Assembly: GCA_947625375.1 (NCBI GenBank)
Contig: CANQOC010000005.1
Span: 1 to 45,629 of the forward strand
Direction: 5' to 3'
From: an uncultured Clostridia bacterium
Lineage (GTDB): Bacteria; Bacillota; Clostridia; Oscillospirales; Ruminococcaceae
DNA length: 45,629 nucleotides
This document shows, piece by piece, positions 11,279 through 19,070 of the stretch (positions within the stretch are counted from its first letter, which is position 1; every line of letters begins with the position of its first letter). A model generated the notes under the pieces. That model did no database searches, was not told the origin of the DNA, and saw only the letters and a list, made by a program, of their open reading frames with translations. The position numbers were made by a program, and so were the translations under genes.

Positions 11279-11316
11279 AATAATCTTCTCCTGTTGTTAT
11301 CATTTGTCTGCGATAT

Positions 11317-11347
11317 AAAAAACCCGCCTCAAAAAACTTTGAGACGG
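11317..11347 (-). terminator. T-box-controlled terminator
   Basis: On the minus strand CCCGTCTCAA pairs with TTGAGGCGGG (one G-T pair), followed by six T. It is mutually exclusive with the antiterminator that uses the T-box motif just upstream. Confidence 0.88.
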
Positions 11348-11589
11348 GTGCCTATGCACTCGCGGTACCACTCAAATTGCGGGGAAAAACCCGCCTCTTC
11401 GGAATCCAACAATTCCTATGCTCTAACGCAGCAGCTACGGGAAGCATCTACCGGCGCCATACGCGCTTTGGGGGCTTCCGGCTCGGAAGCGAGGGGCATC
11501 TGAGGTCGTCATCACCGGTTTTCACCAACCACCGGCTCTCTTTATCGACTCGGCTCATGCCTTCTTCGTCATCGCCTTTAAAACTTGTA
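11317..11589 (-). promoter_or_regulatory. Leucine T-box riboswitch leader of the leu-ilv operon
   Basis: On the minus strand the antiterminator T-box motif TGGTACCGCG is complete at 11361-11370 and is followed by a terminator. Stem I can be drawn: GGCAT (11557-11561) pairs with ATGCC (11495-11499) and, above it, GTCG (11546-11549) pairs with CGAC (11505-11508). The internal loop between them contains CUC at 11502-11504 followed by A, which fits a leucine specifier codon. Leucine matches the first gene, leuA. Uncharged leucyl-tRNA should favour read-through. Specifier assignment was done by hand. Confidence 0.92.
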
Positions 11590-11595
11590 TCCCTT

Positions 11596-11624
11596 ATTAT
11601 ATAGGAAGCTTTTTCGTTTGTCAA
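11596..11624 (-). promoter_or_regulatory. Consensus sigma-A promoter of the leu-ilv operon
   Basis: Minus-strand TTGACA (11619-11624), 17-bp spacer, TATAAT (11596-11601): a perfect match to consensus, about 320 bp before leuA, with the T-box leader between. Confidence 0.9.
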
Positions 11625-11692
11625 TCTCTTTTTTGTCCGAATTTTTTCGATATCCGCGGACTTTTTTTAATTTAATGCACAATAACCCGCCG

Positions 11693-12514
11693 TCATCTTC
11701 CAAACCTTTCCATGAAAAGGTCCGGCCACATAAGCGCGTCGGCGTTCTTGTTTATCTCCTCGGGCGACCAGTCCCACCACCTTGTCCTCAGAAGCGCCCG
11801 AATCATGTCCGGCGGATAGCGGTATTTGATGACGTTCGCCGGAACGCCGACCACAACCGCATATGGCGGGACGTCCTTCGTGACGACCGCGCCCGCGCCG
11901 ATGACCGCTCCGTCGCCGATTGAGACGACCTTCGAGCAGTTGATAAAGGTGTGCGCGCCAATCCAGACGTCGTTCCCGATGGTGACCTTCGGCTTTCCCT
12001 TCGCATATGGGTGCTTCGGGTCGAGCGCACAGAGCTTCTCGAACTTAGCGCTGTTTTCGGGCGTAAAGAAGGCGTCGAGCTCGTCGGTGACGAACATCAT
12101 GTTCGAGTGATGGTCGCAGTGAATGACGGCGGTCGAGTTGATGGACGTATATCTCCCGACCGACTCGATATATCCGTTTTTGCAGGCTTCGATGACGCCG
12201 TCGCCGAAATAAGTCTGCCTCCCGATTTTAACGCCGCTGAGCTCCCAGTCGAAAGGAAGCTCCTTCCCGACGTCGCCGTAGACGATATAGTCCTCGACAG
12301 GCTTAAAGCCCATTCCCGAGTGGTCCGAAAGGAAGTCGGTAAGGTCGTCCTCGGTCACCGCGACGACATAGTGCCGCGCGGGGTCGGCATTTTCGGCAAA
12401 AACATAGCCGAACGGGGACAGCTCACGCCGAAGCAGCCGCGACGGCTCGCCCCAAACGACGATTTCCCGCCCGTTGAGACAGTGCTCAAAAATCTGTCCG
12501 AGTCTTGTTTTCAT
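11693..12514 (-). CDS. CatB-like hexapeptide-repeat O-acyltransferase
   Basis: A 273-residue protein. The C-terminal half (about residues 95-245) is a left-handed beta-helix with [IV]G-x-x hexapeptides. It includes [15 protein letters not shown] and [20 protein letters not shown], and ends [13 protein letters not shown] plus WWDWSPEEI, the typical end of the CatB/xenobiotic acyltransferase subgroup. The histidine in [10 protein letters not shown] fits the catalytic site of this group. The first ~85 residues look like a separate small alpha/beta domain. The acceptor (sugar, drug or polysaccharide) cannot be told. It follows the gene at 12524 by 9 bp, so the two form an operon. Confidence 0.9.
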   Translation of the reverse strand: MKTRLGQIFEHCLNGREIVVWGEPSRLLRRELSPFGYVFAENADPARHYVVAVTEDDLTDFLSDHSGMGFKPVEDYIVYGDVGKELPFDWELSGVKIGRQTYFGDGVIEACKNGYIESVGRYTSINSTAVIHCDHHSNMMFVTDELDAFFTPENSAKFEKLCALDPKHPYAKGKPKVTIGNDVWIGAHTFINCSKVVSIGDGAVIGAGAVVTKDVPPYAVVVGVPANVIKYRYPPDMIRALLRTRWWDWSPEEINKNADALMWPDLFMERFGR

Positions 12515-12523
12515 TTAGTACAC

Positions 12524-13183
12524 CTACTTTATAAGCTTAAGTATATCCTTCTCCGCCGCATGCGGGAACAGCACTTTAATGTGATTGAATATCCGCGCCT
12601 TCGACTCCTCCGGCTCGCGCGAATACGCCGACGTTATTGCGTCATAGCCGAACATGTTTTCCGGCGTCGAATATCTCGCCACGCCCCAGCCGTACTGATT
12701 TCCGTATTTGTCCCTCATGTACTCGAAGTCGGATATACAGACATAAGTCTGCATCTGCAGCCTCGTGATGACGCCGTCGAAGCCCTTTTCGCCGCCGCGC
12801 CCGTACCCGCAGAGGCTCTTCAGCTTTTTCGAGAGAAGGGTCCCGTACCGCGAGACGGTGTCGACGACGTTAAGGTCGCGGACGCTCGCCATTCCCGAGT
12901 CATAGCGCGAGTCGAAGTCATAGCCGTCGCGCCGGTAGTTCGCGAGGTCGGGGAACCATTCGAGGCTGACATATCCCGCCTTCGAGCCGAAGAATTTCCC
13001 GTAAAGGACGCGTCCCGAGCGGATACAGGGTCCCTTCCATTCCCAAGGGCCGTCCCTGTCCGAGAACCAAAGGTCCGCCGGAGTGTTCTCCTCAATAGAG
13101 AACCCCCGCACCGAATTCCTGAAAAACGGCAGGAATCCCCACCTCTCGGTCAGCTCGACAATCTCCTCCGCACTTTTCAGCAT
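12524..13183 (-). CDS. Uncharacterised 219-aa protein (possibly AlkZ-related family)
   Basis: A soluble protein with no signal peptide. It is rich in aromatics, with segments such as LWFSDRDGPWEWKGP, YGKFFGSKAGYVSLEWFPD and the RRDGYDFDSRYD block. These recall a widespread clostridial family sometimes labelled AlkZ-related, but I cannot confirm that from memory, and the catalytic motifs of AlkZ glycosylases are not evident. It is the first gene of a two-gene unit with the acyltransferase. A purine-rich GGGGGGA ribosome site precedes the ATG and a TTGCAA-17-TATACT promoter lies just upstream. Confidence 0.85.
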   Translation of the reverse strand: MLKSAEEIVELTERWGFLPFFRNSVRGFSIEENTPADLWFSDRDGPWEWKGPCIRSGRVLYGKFFGSKAGYVSLEWFPDLANYRRDGYDFDSRYDSGMASVRDLNVVDTVSRYGTLLSKKLKSLCGYGRGGEKGFDGVITRLQMQTYVCISDFEYMRDKYGNQYGWGVARYSTPENMFGYDAITSAYSREPEESKARIFNHIKVLFPHAAEKDILKLIK

Positions 13184-13208
13184 ATCCGTCCCCCCTTGCT
13201 CAGCTATG

Positions 13209-13237
13209 AGTATACACTATCGCGCCCAAAATTGCAA
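13209..13237 (-). promoter_or_regulatory. Sigma-A promoter for the 13183-11693 unit
   Basis: Minus-strand TTGCAA (13232-13237), 17 bp, TATACT (13209-13214), 26 bp before the start codon. Confidence 0.65.
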
Positions 13238-13249
13238 CTTAAATTATAA

Positions 13250-13312
13250 TCTAATCTCTACCGTCTATCTTCCAAACTCTGTCTTCTGCCAATCTCAATT
13301 CTGCCCTCTAAA
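13250..13312. repeat. Heptad repeat tract
   Basis: About nine 7-bp units on the plus strand (TCTAATC, TCTACCG, TCTATCT, TCCAAAC, TCTGTCT, TCTGCCA, then shifted by one base ATCTCAA, TTCTGCC, CTCTAAA). It lies between the SPFH gene's terminator and the next promoter. Confidence 0.7.
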
Positions 13313-13338
13313 AGCGCCGGCCCCAATTCGGAACCGGC
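13312..13338 (-). terminator. Terminator behind the SPFH gene
   Basis: On the minus strand GCCGGTTCC pairs with GGGGCCGGC (two G-T pairs), loop GAATT, followed by GCTTTT. Confidence 0.6.
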
Positions 13339-13348
13339 ACGGTTTATT

Positions 13349-14257
13349 TTATTCAGCCGGATACGCCGGCGCGTTCTGTGCTTCGGGAGCGGGCGTGTCT
13401 GTGTTTCCGCTGCCGCTCTTAAGTCCCGCGATGTCGTTTATGTCGAGGAAGGTTCCGCCCGACGAACCCGACACGACCGGGAGCTCGCCGTTCCACTTCT
13501 CAACCGTGTGATAGTTGATAAGGTCCTCGGTCAGCGACTCCGAAATCGCCCTGTTCGCCTCGGCCTCGGCGGCCGCCTTAATCTGGAGCGCGTCGGCCTC
13601 GGCCTGTGCCTTGACCTTGAGCGCCTCAGCCTCTGCCTCGGCGTTGGTGATTGCCGTCTGCTTCTCGGTTTCTGCCTTCAGGAGCTGCTGCTGCGCGACC
13701 TGTTTCTCCTCGATGGCGGTTATAAACGCCTCGGAGAAGTCAAAGTTGATGATGTTTACGTCGGTGACGAAAAGTCCGATGTCGTTGAGCTTTTCGTTGA
13801 GTCCGTCGACCAGTCCGTCCGAGATAAGCGCGCGGTTCGTAACGCTCTGTTCAGCAGTATACTGCGCCGCAATCGCCTTCAGGACTTCGTTGACCGCCGG
13901 CGTAACGAGGACGGTTTCATAGTCCCCGCCGATGTTTTTATAGATGCTGTACGACTTCGCCGTGTCGACGCGGTAGTTGATGGCGAGCGTCGTCTGCACG
14001 GTCTGGAGGTCGCTCGAAAACGCCTCGGTGTTGACCTCGAGCTTCGTGATTCTGTTGTCAATCATCACAACACTCTGCACAAACGGGAGCTTAAAGTGGA
14101 GTCCTTCCTGTAAAACACCCTCTTCGACCTTGCCGAGCGTCACGACAACGCCGGTGTGCCCCGGAGGGACAATCGTCAGGCAGGATATCGCGACCGCCGC
14201 GACTACTATTATAATAAGCACAGCCGCTATGACTTTTTTATTGAAGATTCTGCTCAA
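13349..14257 (-). CDS. SPFH/prohibitin-family membrane protein
   Basis: A 302-residue protein with one N-terminal membrane span (about residues 8-28). Next comes the SPFH domain opening IVPPGHTGVVVTLGKV, with GLHFKLPFVQSVVMID and the TTLAINYRVD core. After that is a long Ala/Glu/Lys coiled coil (about 185-250: QQQLLKAETEKQTAITNAE and repeats of AEA-x-AL). The tail is Pro/Ala-rich. Family members form large rings or membrane microdomain scaffolds. The gene follows the cohesin-type protein gene by only 23 bp, so both membrane proteins are probably co-transcribed. Its specific partner is unknown. Confidence 0.93.
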   Translation of the reverse strand: MSRIFNKKVIAAVLIIIVVAAVAISCLTIVPPGHTGVVVTLGKVEEGVLQEGLHFKLPFVQSVVMIDNRITKLEVNTEAFSSDLQTVQTTLAINYRVDTAKSYSIYKNIGGDYETVLVTPAVNEVLKAIAAQYTAEQSVTNRALISDGLVDGLNEKLNDIGLFVTDVNIINFDFSEAFITAIEEKQVAQQQLLKAETEKQTAITNAEAEAEALKVKAQAEADALQIKAAAEAEANRAISESLTEDLINYHTVEKWNGELPVVSGSSGGTFLDINDIAGLKSGSGNTDTPAPEAQNAPAYPAE

Positions 14258-14280
14258 TTTCCTCTCCCCCTCGGTGATGT

Positions 14281-15330
14281 CTATCTGTTCCTCTTGGTGA
14301 CTTCAATCGCCACGACGACGACCGCCGTCAGCGCAATCATTATAAGCGCAATCAGAAGAGTGCCGTTGTTGGCGGACTTGTTGTCGACGCCGTCGTTATA
14401 GACGTCCGAAAAAGCCTCGTCCGAGCTTATAAGTGCCATCTCCTCCGAAGCCGAAGGCTCGGTGACCGCTTCGGTCGGAGCAGTCGGGACGGTCGGCGTT
14501 GTCTCCGGGACCGACGGGAGCGTCGGAGGCTCGGTCGGGGTCGTCGGAGGCTCGGTCGTCGGCGGCGGAGTCGTTGTCGTCGGCGCGGGAGTCGTCGTCT
14601 TTTCGGTGGTCTTCTGTGTGGTCTTCTCGGTGGTTTTTTCGGTGGTCTTTTCGGTTGTCTTTTTGGTTGTGGTGGATTCCGTCGTCGGCTCTGTGGTCGG
14701 TTCTATGGTAGTGGGTTCGGTGGTCGGCTCGGTTGCTTCGGTGGTAGCCTCGGTCGCCTCGGTCTGGTCGTCTACCGCTTCCTCGGTCATTTCGTCCGAA
14801 GCGGTCGTCGCCGCCGGCTCGGTCACCGCGGGTTCGGTGACCTCCGGCTGATTCCTGCTTGCACCGAACTGAATCATCGCGGTATATCCCTCGACGTCCT
14901 TTCTTATTCCGTCGGTGCCGAACGCGGTGACCGCAGTCGAGACGACGCTTCCGTTCGAGCTGTCGGTCAGGGCCTTAAAGGTTATCGTCGCGAGAGTTCC
15001 GTTGTCGGTGAAGTTTCCGCTTCCCGTCCATGTCAGCTCGACCGTTCCGCCTTGGTCGAGATAATAGAATCCCTTCATCTTTCCCGCGTCGCTCACACTA
15101 ACGAAATCGATGTCGTTATAGTCAATTCTTATAACAAGGTTAAGGCTCTTGATGCCCGGGTTGTTCCCGAGAACGACGTCGACGGTGAAATTCCCGCCCT
15201 TGTCGGCATAGCTCGTCTGTACAAGGGTACAGGCGCCGCCCTCGGCTCCCAACGGCACCGCCGCCGCGTTCACGGCAAATAATACACAGACTGTTATCGC
15301 GGCAATAACCGCCGCAAGCATTCTTTTCAT
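14281..15330 (-). CDS. Membrane-anchored cohesin-type surface protein
   Basis: The ~349-residue protein starts at ATG 15330 (MKRMLAAVIAAITVCVLF), supported by GGAAGG nine bases upstream; the in-frame ATG at 15372 has no such site. It has a Sec signal peptide ending near AAA-VPL. A cohesin-like beta-sandwich follows (about 30-150: FTVDVVLGNNPGIKSLNL, GTLATITFKAL). Then comes a ~150-residue Thr/Glu/Pro linker with KTTEKTTEKTT-type repeats, and a C-terminal membrane helix (GTLLIALIMIALTAVVVVAI) ending KRNR. No LPXTG is seen. Cohesins bind dockerins in cellulosomes, but no dockerin is visible in this window, so the ligand is unknown. Confidence 0.9.
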   Translation of the reverse strand: MKRMLAAVIAAITVCVLFAVNAAAVPLGAEGGACTLVQTSYADKGGNFTVDVVLGNNPGIKSLNLVIRIDYNDIDFVSVSDAGKMKGFYYLDQGGTVELTWTGSGNFTDNGTLATITFKALTDSSNGSVVSTAVTAFGTDGIRKDVEGYTAMIQFGASRNQPEVTEPAVTEPAATTASDEMTEEAVDDQTEATEATTEATEPTTEPTTIEPTTEPTTESTTTKKTTEKTTEKTTEKTTQKTTEKTTTPAPTTTTPPPTTEPPTTPTEPPTLPSVPETTPTVPTAPTEAVTEPSASEEMALISSDEAFSDVYNDGVDNKSANNGTLLIALIMIALTAVVVVAIEVTKRNR

Positions 15331-15351
15331 ACTTACTATCCTTCCGAATAT

Positions 15352-15380
15352 TTTATAATTCCCCCGCTCCATCGAGTGAA
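15352..15380 (-). promoter_or_regulatory. Possible promoter of the cohesin-SPFH unit
   Basis: Minus-strand TTCACT (15375-15380), 17 bp, TATAAA (15352-15357), just before the GGAAGG ribosome site. Confidence 0.45.
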
Positions 15381-15487
15381 GCGGCGTTTTTATGACAGCG
15401 CGCGGTTTCCGCCCGCCCGCATTATCCTCATTATGCGGATAAAGTACATTATATCACTTACAGTATTAAAAATCAACTGTAATTTTG

Positions 15488-15510
15488 TTAGTTTACAAAA
15501 ATTTAACTAA
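15488..15510. promoter_or_regulatory. AT-rich inverted repeat upstream of the araC-type promoter
   Basis: TTAGTT (15488-15493) and AACTAA (15505-15510) flank an 11-bp centre within a very AT-rich stretch (15440-15590), unlike the surrounding GC-rich DNA. It is a possible regulator site about 28 bp before the -35. No other gene-like content is seen in the 15331-15631 gap. Confidence 0.3.
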
Positions 15511-15537
15511 AAATAATACAAAAAATCAAAAAAGGTC

Positions 15538-15566
15538 TTGACAAACGGCTTAAAATAGGTCATGAT
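15538..15566 (+). promoter_or_regulatory. Promoter of the AraC-GH10 unit
   Basis: TTGACA (15538-15543), 17 bp, CATGAT (15561-15566). The poor -10 overlapping a palindrome suggests regulated, possibly activator-dependent, use. Confidence 0.6.
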
Positions 15567-15577
15567 ATATATATCAT
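15562..15577. promoter_or_regulatory. Perfect 16-bp palindrome over the -10 region
   Basis: ATGATATATATATCAT is its own reverse complement and covers the -10 element and expected start site. It is a candidate operator. Confidence 0.5.
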
Positions 15578-15631
15578 ATAAAGGCGGAATTGATTTATTC
15601 GCCAATATCTTTACAGGGAGGATTTTTGAAA

Positions 15632-16417
15632 ATGGTTGATATAAACTTTGTATGGCTCAATTCGGTTCATGAGCCCGACTTTGTTTATTACGACGACACT
15701 CACGACTGGTGGCTTCTGGTACAGACCAAGTCATACGCAAAGCTTCATTCCCCCGAGGGCGACGTTATAATCCCCCCGGACACCGTCATGCTCTATCCCC
15801 CGCTCGCCGCCGCAAGCTACGAGGCATACGACGGACCCTATGCCAACTACTACGTCCGCTTTTATACCGACGAGGACTTCATCGAAAAGCTTAATCTCCC
15901 GTTTTCCGTCCCGATTGCCCTTCGCTCCCCCGAAAGCATGGACAGCCTTTTCCATGTCCTCGAAAAAGAATATTTCTCCGACTTCGCCTATCGCCAGCAG
16001 TCGATGGGTATGATAATGCGCCTTATGGTTATGAAGCTCGCCGAGTCGGTCGAGGACAGCTCGGTCACCGAGCAGCAGCGCGCTCTAATAAACCTCAGAT
16101 ACGACATTCAGACCCGCCCCGACTATCAGTGGACGGTCGCCGAAATGGCCGACAGGGTTCACGTCAGCACCGGCTACCTGCAAAGCATCTATAAAAAGCA
16201 GTTCGGCGTTTCCTGTATGCAGGACGTGCTTAACCGCCGCGTCGACCTCGCCAAAGAATATCTTTGCAGCTCGGCTTATTCTTCCCAAAAGATTGCCCAG
16301 CTATGCGGATATCAGAGCATTGAGCACTTCTGCCGTCAGTTCAAGATTATCACCGGCATGAGTCCGCTCCAGTTCCGAAAGCTCTCACAGCTTAAACAGC
16401 GCCGCGGCGAAGAATAA
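15632..16417 (+). CDS. AraC-family transcriptional regulator
   Basis: The start at 15632 is chosen because GGGAGGA (15616-15622) lies 9 bases upstream; the frame is open back to 15590. The ~261-residue protein has an N-terminal cupin-like sensing half (about 1-150, with DVIIPPDTVMLYPP and NYYVRFY). The C-terminal half is the double helix-turn-helix: WTVAEMADRVHVSTGYLQSI, then SSQKIAQLCGYQSIEHFCRQ and the closing TGMSPLQFRK. This is the layout of sugar-responsive AraC regulators. It directly precedes the GH10 xylanase gene (14 bp), so it probably controls its own xylan-use unit in response to a sugar; the inducer is not known. Confidence 0.95.
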   Translation: MVDINFVWLNSVHEPDFVYYDDTHDWWLLVQTKSYAKLHSPEGDVIIPPDTVMLYPPLAAASYEAYDGPYANYYVRFYTDEDFIEKLNLPFSVPIALRSPESMDSLFHVLEKEYFSDFAYRQQSMGMIMRLMVMKLAESVEDSSVTEQQRALINLRYDIQTRPDYQWTVAEMADRVHVSTGYLQSIYKKQFGVSCMQDVLNRRVDLAKEYLCSSAYSSQKIAQLCGYQSIEHFCRQFKIITGMSPLQFRKLSQLKQRRGEE

Positions 16418-16431
16418 TCCGGAGGTTTTAT

Positions 16432-17568
16432 ATGATTAAACATCTTTCAAGAATAATCTGCGCTTCCGCGGCAATCGTCCTTCTTCTCACCTCCTGCGGA
16501 AGCCGCGCTAAATACGCCTATGAAGACGCCGCTCCGTCGCTTTGCGAGGCATATAAGGACTGGTTCCGCGTCGGCGCCGCAATCAACAGCTGGGACATCG
16601 AGGACCCGAACAGCGAAAACTGCCGCACAATACTTAAACAGTTCAACGTCCTTACGATGGAGAACGAATCGAAGCCCGAAAACCTCCATCCCGAAGAGGA
16701 CAGGTATTATTTCGACAAGTTCGACAGCTTCGTCGACTTCTGTGAAAACAACGGTATCCGCGCAAGGGGGCACACCCTTCTTTGGCACTCACAGGTTCCG
16801 GACTGGTTCTTCCACGACGGCGCCGGCGACGCCTCGGCCGAGCTTGTGCTCCAAAGAATCCGCGACCACGTCACGACCATTGTCACCCGCTATAAAGGCC
16901 GTGTCGACACATGGGACGTCGTAAACGAGGTCATCGGCGACGACTCGTCGCTCCGCTTCTCCGAGTGGCTCCGGCTCGTCGGCGACTATGACGGCGACGG
17001 CGACGACTACGACTATATCGAGACCGCGTTCATCGCCGCGCACGAGGCCGACCCCGACGCCCGCCTCATCATCAACGACTACAGCCTCGAGACCTCGTCG
17101 AACAAGGCGATAAGAATGTACAAGGCTGTCCGGAAGATGCTCGAGGACGGCGTCCCGATTGACGGCGTCGGCTTCCAGATGCACATCGGCAACGGCATCG
17201 ACTATGACGCGATGAAGGACAACTTCGAGATAATCGCGAGCCTCCGCGACATAAAACCCGACTTCGTAATCGAAGTGACCGAGCTCGACGTAAACTGTTA
17301 CCCGTGGGGCGAGGCTCCCGCCGACGTCGAAATCACCGGCCCGTTCCTAAAGCAGTTCTCCGAGACCTACACCTCGGTCTTCCGCCTTATGAAAGAGCTC
17401 TCCGAGGAGGGCCTCCTCGACAGCGTCGTAATGTGGGGCCTCCACGACGGCGTAAGCTGGCTCAACAACGGCCACCGCAACTACCCGATGCTCATCGACC
17501 GCGGCCTCGAGCTCAAGGACGCATTCTATGACGTCATTGACGAGGCGCGGGTCAGAGGACAGAAATGA
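16432..17568 (+). CDS. GH10 endo-beta-1,4-xylanase, lipoprotein
   Basis: The 378-residue protein begins with a lipoprotein signal (AIVLLLTSC, lipid cysteine at 22), so it is exported and anchored outside the membrane. The rest is one GH10 barrel: TMENESKPENLHP, GHTLLWHSQVPDW, the acid/base motif WDVVNE with Glu ~166, and the nucleophile motif EVTELD with Glu ~284, then WGLHDGVSWL. No binding module is attached. The family cleaves internal xylan links. A GGAGG ribosome site precedes the ATG, and the gene shares the transcript of the AraC regulator. A terminator follows 33 bp after the stop. Confidence 0.96.
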   Translation: MIKHLSRIICASAAIVLLLTSCGSRAKYAYEDAAPSLCEAYKDWFRVGAAINSWDIEDPNSENCRTILKQFNVLTMENESKPENLHPEEDRYYFDKFDSFVDFCENNGIRARGHTLLWHSQVPDWFFHDGAGDASAELVLQRIRDHVTTIVTRYKGRVDTWDVVNEVIGDDSSLRFSEWLRLVGDYDGDGDDYDYIETAFIAAHEADPDARLIINDYSLETSSNKAIRMYKAVRKMLEDGVPIDGVGFQMHIGNGIDYDAMKDNFEIIASLRDIKPDFVIEVTELDVNCYPWGEAPADVEITGPFLKQFSETYTSVFRLMKELSEEGLLDSVVMWGLHDGVSWLNNGHRNYPMLIDRGLELKDAFYDVIDEARVRGQK

Positions 17569-17570
17569 GA

Positions 17571-17587
17571 TAGTCAGAGGGCAGACC
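17571..17587. repeat. Short heptad tract behind the xylanase stop
   Basis: AGATAGT, CAGAGGG, CAGACCC: about two and a half 7-bp units immediately after the stop codon, in the opposite (purine) sense to the tract at 17637. Confidence 0.5.
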
Positions 17588-17600
17588 CGCATAAAACAGC

Positions 17601-17630
17601 AAAAGCAGACGGATAACCGCCTGCTTTTTT
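17601..17630. terminator. Intrinsic terminator behind the xylanase gene
   Basis: AAAAGCAG-a-CGG pairs with CCG-c-CTGCTTTT around an ATAA loop, followed by T-run. It may also stop the convergent acetyltransferase unit. Confidence 0.85.
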
Positions 17631-17636
17631 GATATT

Positions 17637-17706
17637 CCTCTATCCTCTATCCTCCAACCTCTATCCTCTATCTTCTGTCATCTGACAACCTCACATCTGT
17701 CTTCTT
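17637..17706. repeat. Heptad repeat tract
   Basis: About ten 7-bp units: CCTCTAT twice, CCTCCAA, CCTCTAT twice, CTTCTGT, CATCTGA, CAACCTC, then a one-base shift. It lies in the convergent gap between xylanase and acetyltransferase genes. Confidence 0.75.
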
Positions 17707-17725
17707 GCGTGTGCGCAAGGACACG

Positions 17726-18142
17726 TCAGATCTCCCTCACCATGCCGACATGCGGATAGTCCTGCTCGAAGTACCTCTCGCCGGTGCGCACAAACCCGCA
17801 GCGCTCATAAAATCCCGCCTTGTCCTCCTGTGCGCCGACGGTCATGCGGACGCCGCCGAGGCGCGCGGCCTCCTTTACCGCCTCGTCCATCAGAATCCGG
17901 CCGAGTCCCTCGCCGCGCCGCGTCTTTTTGACCGCGACCCGACCGACGTGATAGCTGTGCCCGCCCTCGTCGTAAAAGCGAAGCGTCGCCACCGGCTCGC
18001 CGCCGTCAAACATCACAAGGTGCACCGACCGCCCGTCGAACTCGTCAAACTCGTCGACAAAACCCTGTTCGTCGACAAAAACCTCCTGCCGAAGACGCGC
18101 GGCCTCCTCGGGGACGTCATTCAGATACTTTTTTACAGTCAT
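17726..18142 (-). CDS. GNAT-family N-acetyltransferase
   Basis: The 138-residue protein has the GNAT order of motifs. VHLVMFDGGEPVATLRFY gives the central strands. GRVAVKKTRRGEGLGRILM carries the acetyl-CoA loop R-R-G-E-G-L-G. The C-terminal AGFYERCGFVRTGERYFE is typical of the ElaA/YjcF-like subgroup. The substrate is not recognisable. Its ATG overlaps the stop of the upstream gene (ATGA, 18139-18142), so the two are translated together. Confidence 0.93.
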   Translation of the reverse strand: MTVKKYLNDVPEEAARLRQEVFVDEQGFVDEFDEFDGRSVHLVMFDGGEPVATLRFYDEGGHSYHVGRVAVKKTRRGEGLGRILMDEAVKEAARLGGVRMTVGAQEDKAGFYERCGFVRTGERYFEQDYPHVGMVREI

Positions 18143-18888
18143 TTTTTCTTCCTGTTCTGATAGGGATAAGGGCTCTTGTTCGCCTCTTCCCGCTTGTGTT
18201 CAAGATTCGTTCCGTATATAAAGAGCACGGTCGAGACAACCGCCGCGACGCCGAACGGAATCGCGATAAACCAATAGGGGACGGTGTCGCTCGCCTTCGG
18301 AAGCACGCCGATTTTAAGGGTATATCCGACCCTCGGCTCCCTCGAGAGACCGAGCTCGGACACGCCGCTGTCCATCAGCTTTTCTTCGTTTTTAGACATC
18401 TTTTTGAAGCGCCCGGTCATGTCGTCGAGCTTCGAGGTAAGCTGTGCGCTGTCGGCCGATTCGCTGTAGCTCTGTACAAATTCGAGATACGCGCTTATCA
18501 TTCTCTGAAGGGTCTCGTCGCTCTCCTTCGGCGCCTCGACCAAGGTCAGGTGCTGAAGCCCGTCCGCCGCGTCGAGGTACATAAGATAATAATAATGAGT
18601 CGCGGCGCGTTCGCTTTCGGCGATATACCCGAGCTTCGCGAGAAATTTATACGCGCTCCCCTTGACGTATTGCCCGTCGAGGTCGCCGCTGACGTCGATT
18701 CCGGTGAGGTCGGTAAGATTCTTTGCCTGCGCGACGTTCGAGTATACGCCAATCATTCCCGCGACCGTGACCGCAAGCACGATTGCGCAGCATATCGCGA
18801 CCGCAAGCTGTGAATAAATCCTCCCGCCGGACAAAAACCGCTTCAGCTTCGTGTCCTCAGTCTCCGAAAAAATATCTTCATTGTTCAT
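18139..18888 (-). CDS. Unrecognised two-TM membrane protein
   Basis: A 249-residue protein with two predicted membrane helices, at about residues 27-50 (LAVAICCAIVLAVTVAGMIG) and 202-225 (YWFIAIPFGVAAVVSTVLFI). A ~150-residue soluble domain lies between them and is probably outside the cell. The tail is basic (NRKKK). No enzyme motif is seen and I do not recognise the family. AAGGAG 8 bases upstream of ATG and a strong promoter support the call. It is the first gene of a unit with the acetyltransferase. Confidence 0.85.
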   Translation of the reverse strand: MNNEDIFSETEDTKLKRFLSGGRIYSQLAVAICCAIVLAVTVAGMIGVYSNVAQAKNLTDLTGIDVSGDLDGQYVKGSAYKFLAKLGYIAESERAATHYYYLMYLDAADGLQHLTLVEAPKESDETLQRMISAYLEFVQSYSESADSAQLTSKLDDMTGRFKKMSKNEEKLMDSGVSELGLSREPRVGYTLKIGVLPKASDTVPYWFIAIPFGVAAVVSTVLFIYGTNLEHKREEANKSPYPYQNRKKK

Positions 18889-18925
18889 CTCAATAACTCC
18901 TTAGCACAAGTTTTACTTCTCACAG

Positions 18926-18954
18926 ATTATACCACACTTCTCCGCGTTAGTCAA
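18926..18954 (-). promoter_or_regulatory. Sigma-A promoter of the 18888-17726 unit
   Basis: Minus-strand TTGACT (18949-18954), 17 bp ending TGTGG, TATAAT (18926-18931). The TGTGG matches the Gram-positive -16 (TRTG) element. Confidence 0.82.
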
Positions 18955-18967
18955 CGGGCACGCCGGT

Positions 18968-19037
18968 TAGAGGACAGAAGTGAGAAATCAGAGGGCAGAA
19001 GATAGAGATAAGATGATGGAGGATAGAGGATAGAAAT
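18968..19037. repeat. Ten-unit heptad repeat tract
   Basis: Ten exact 7-bp units: TAGAGGA, CAGAAGT, GAGAAAT, CAGAGGG, CAGAAGA, TAGAGAT, AAGATGA, TGGAGGA, TAGAGGA, TAGAAAT. It is the longest uninterrupted tract in the window. Confidence 0.85.
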
Positions 19038-19070
19038 CTTCTTTCCGGCCGCAGCACATCGCCGAACCTC

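Noticed and set aside
11641..11692. Terminator for the acyltransferase gene near 11641-11670
   Set aside because: GTCCG/CGGAC can pair, but the T-run lies on the plus strand where no gene ends; on the minus strand it is followed by A. It was left unannotated.
18968..19037. CRISPR array, because of regular repeats
   Set aside because: The unit is 7 bp and contiguous with no spacers, and no cas gene is visible.
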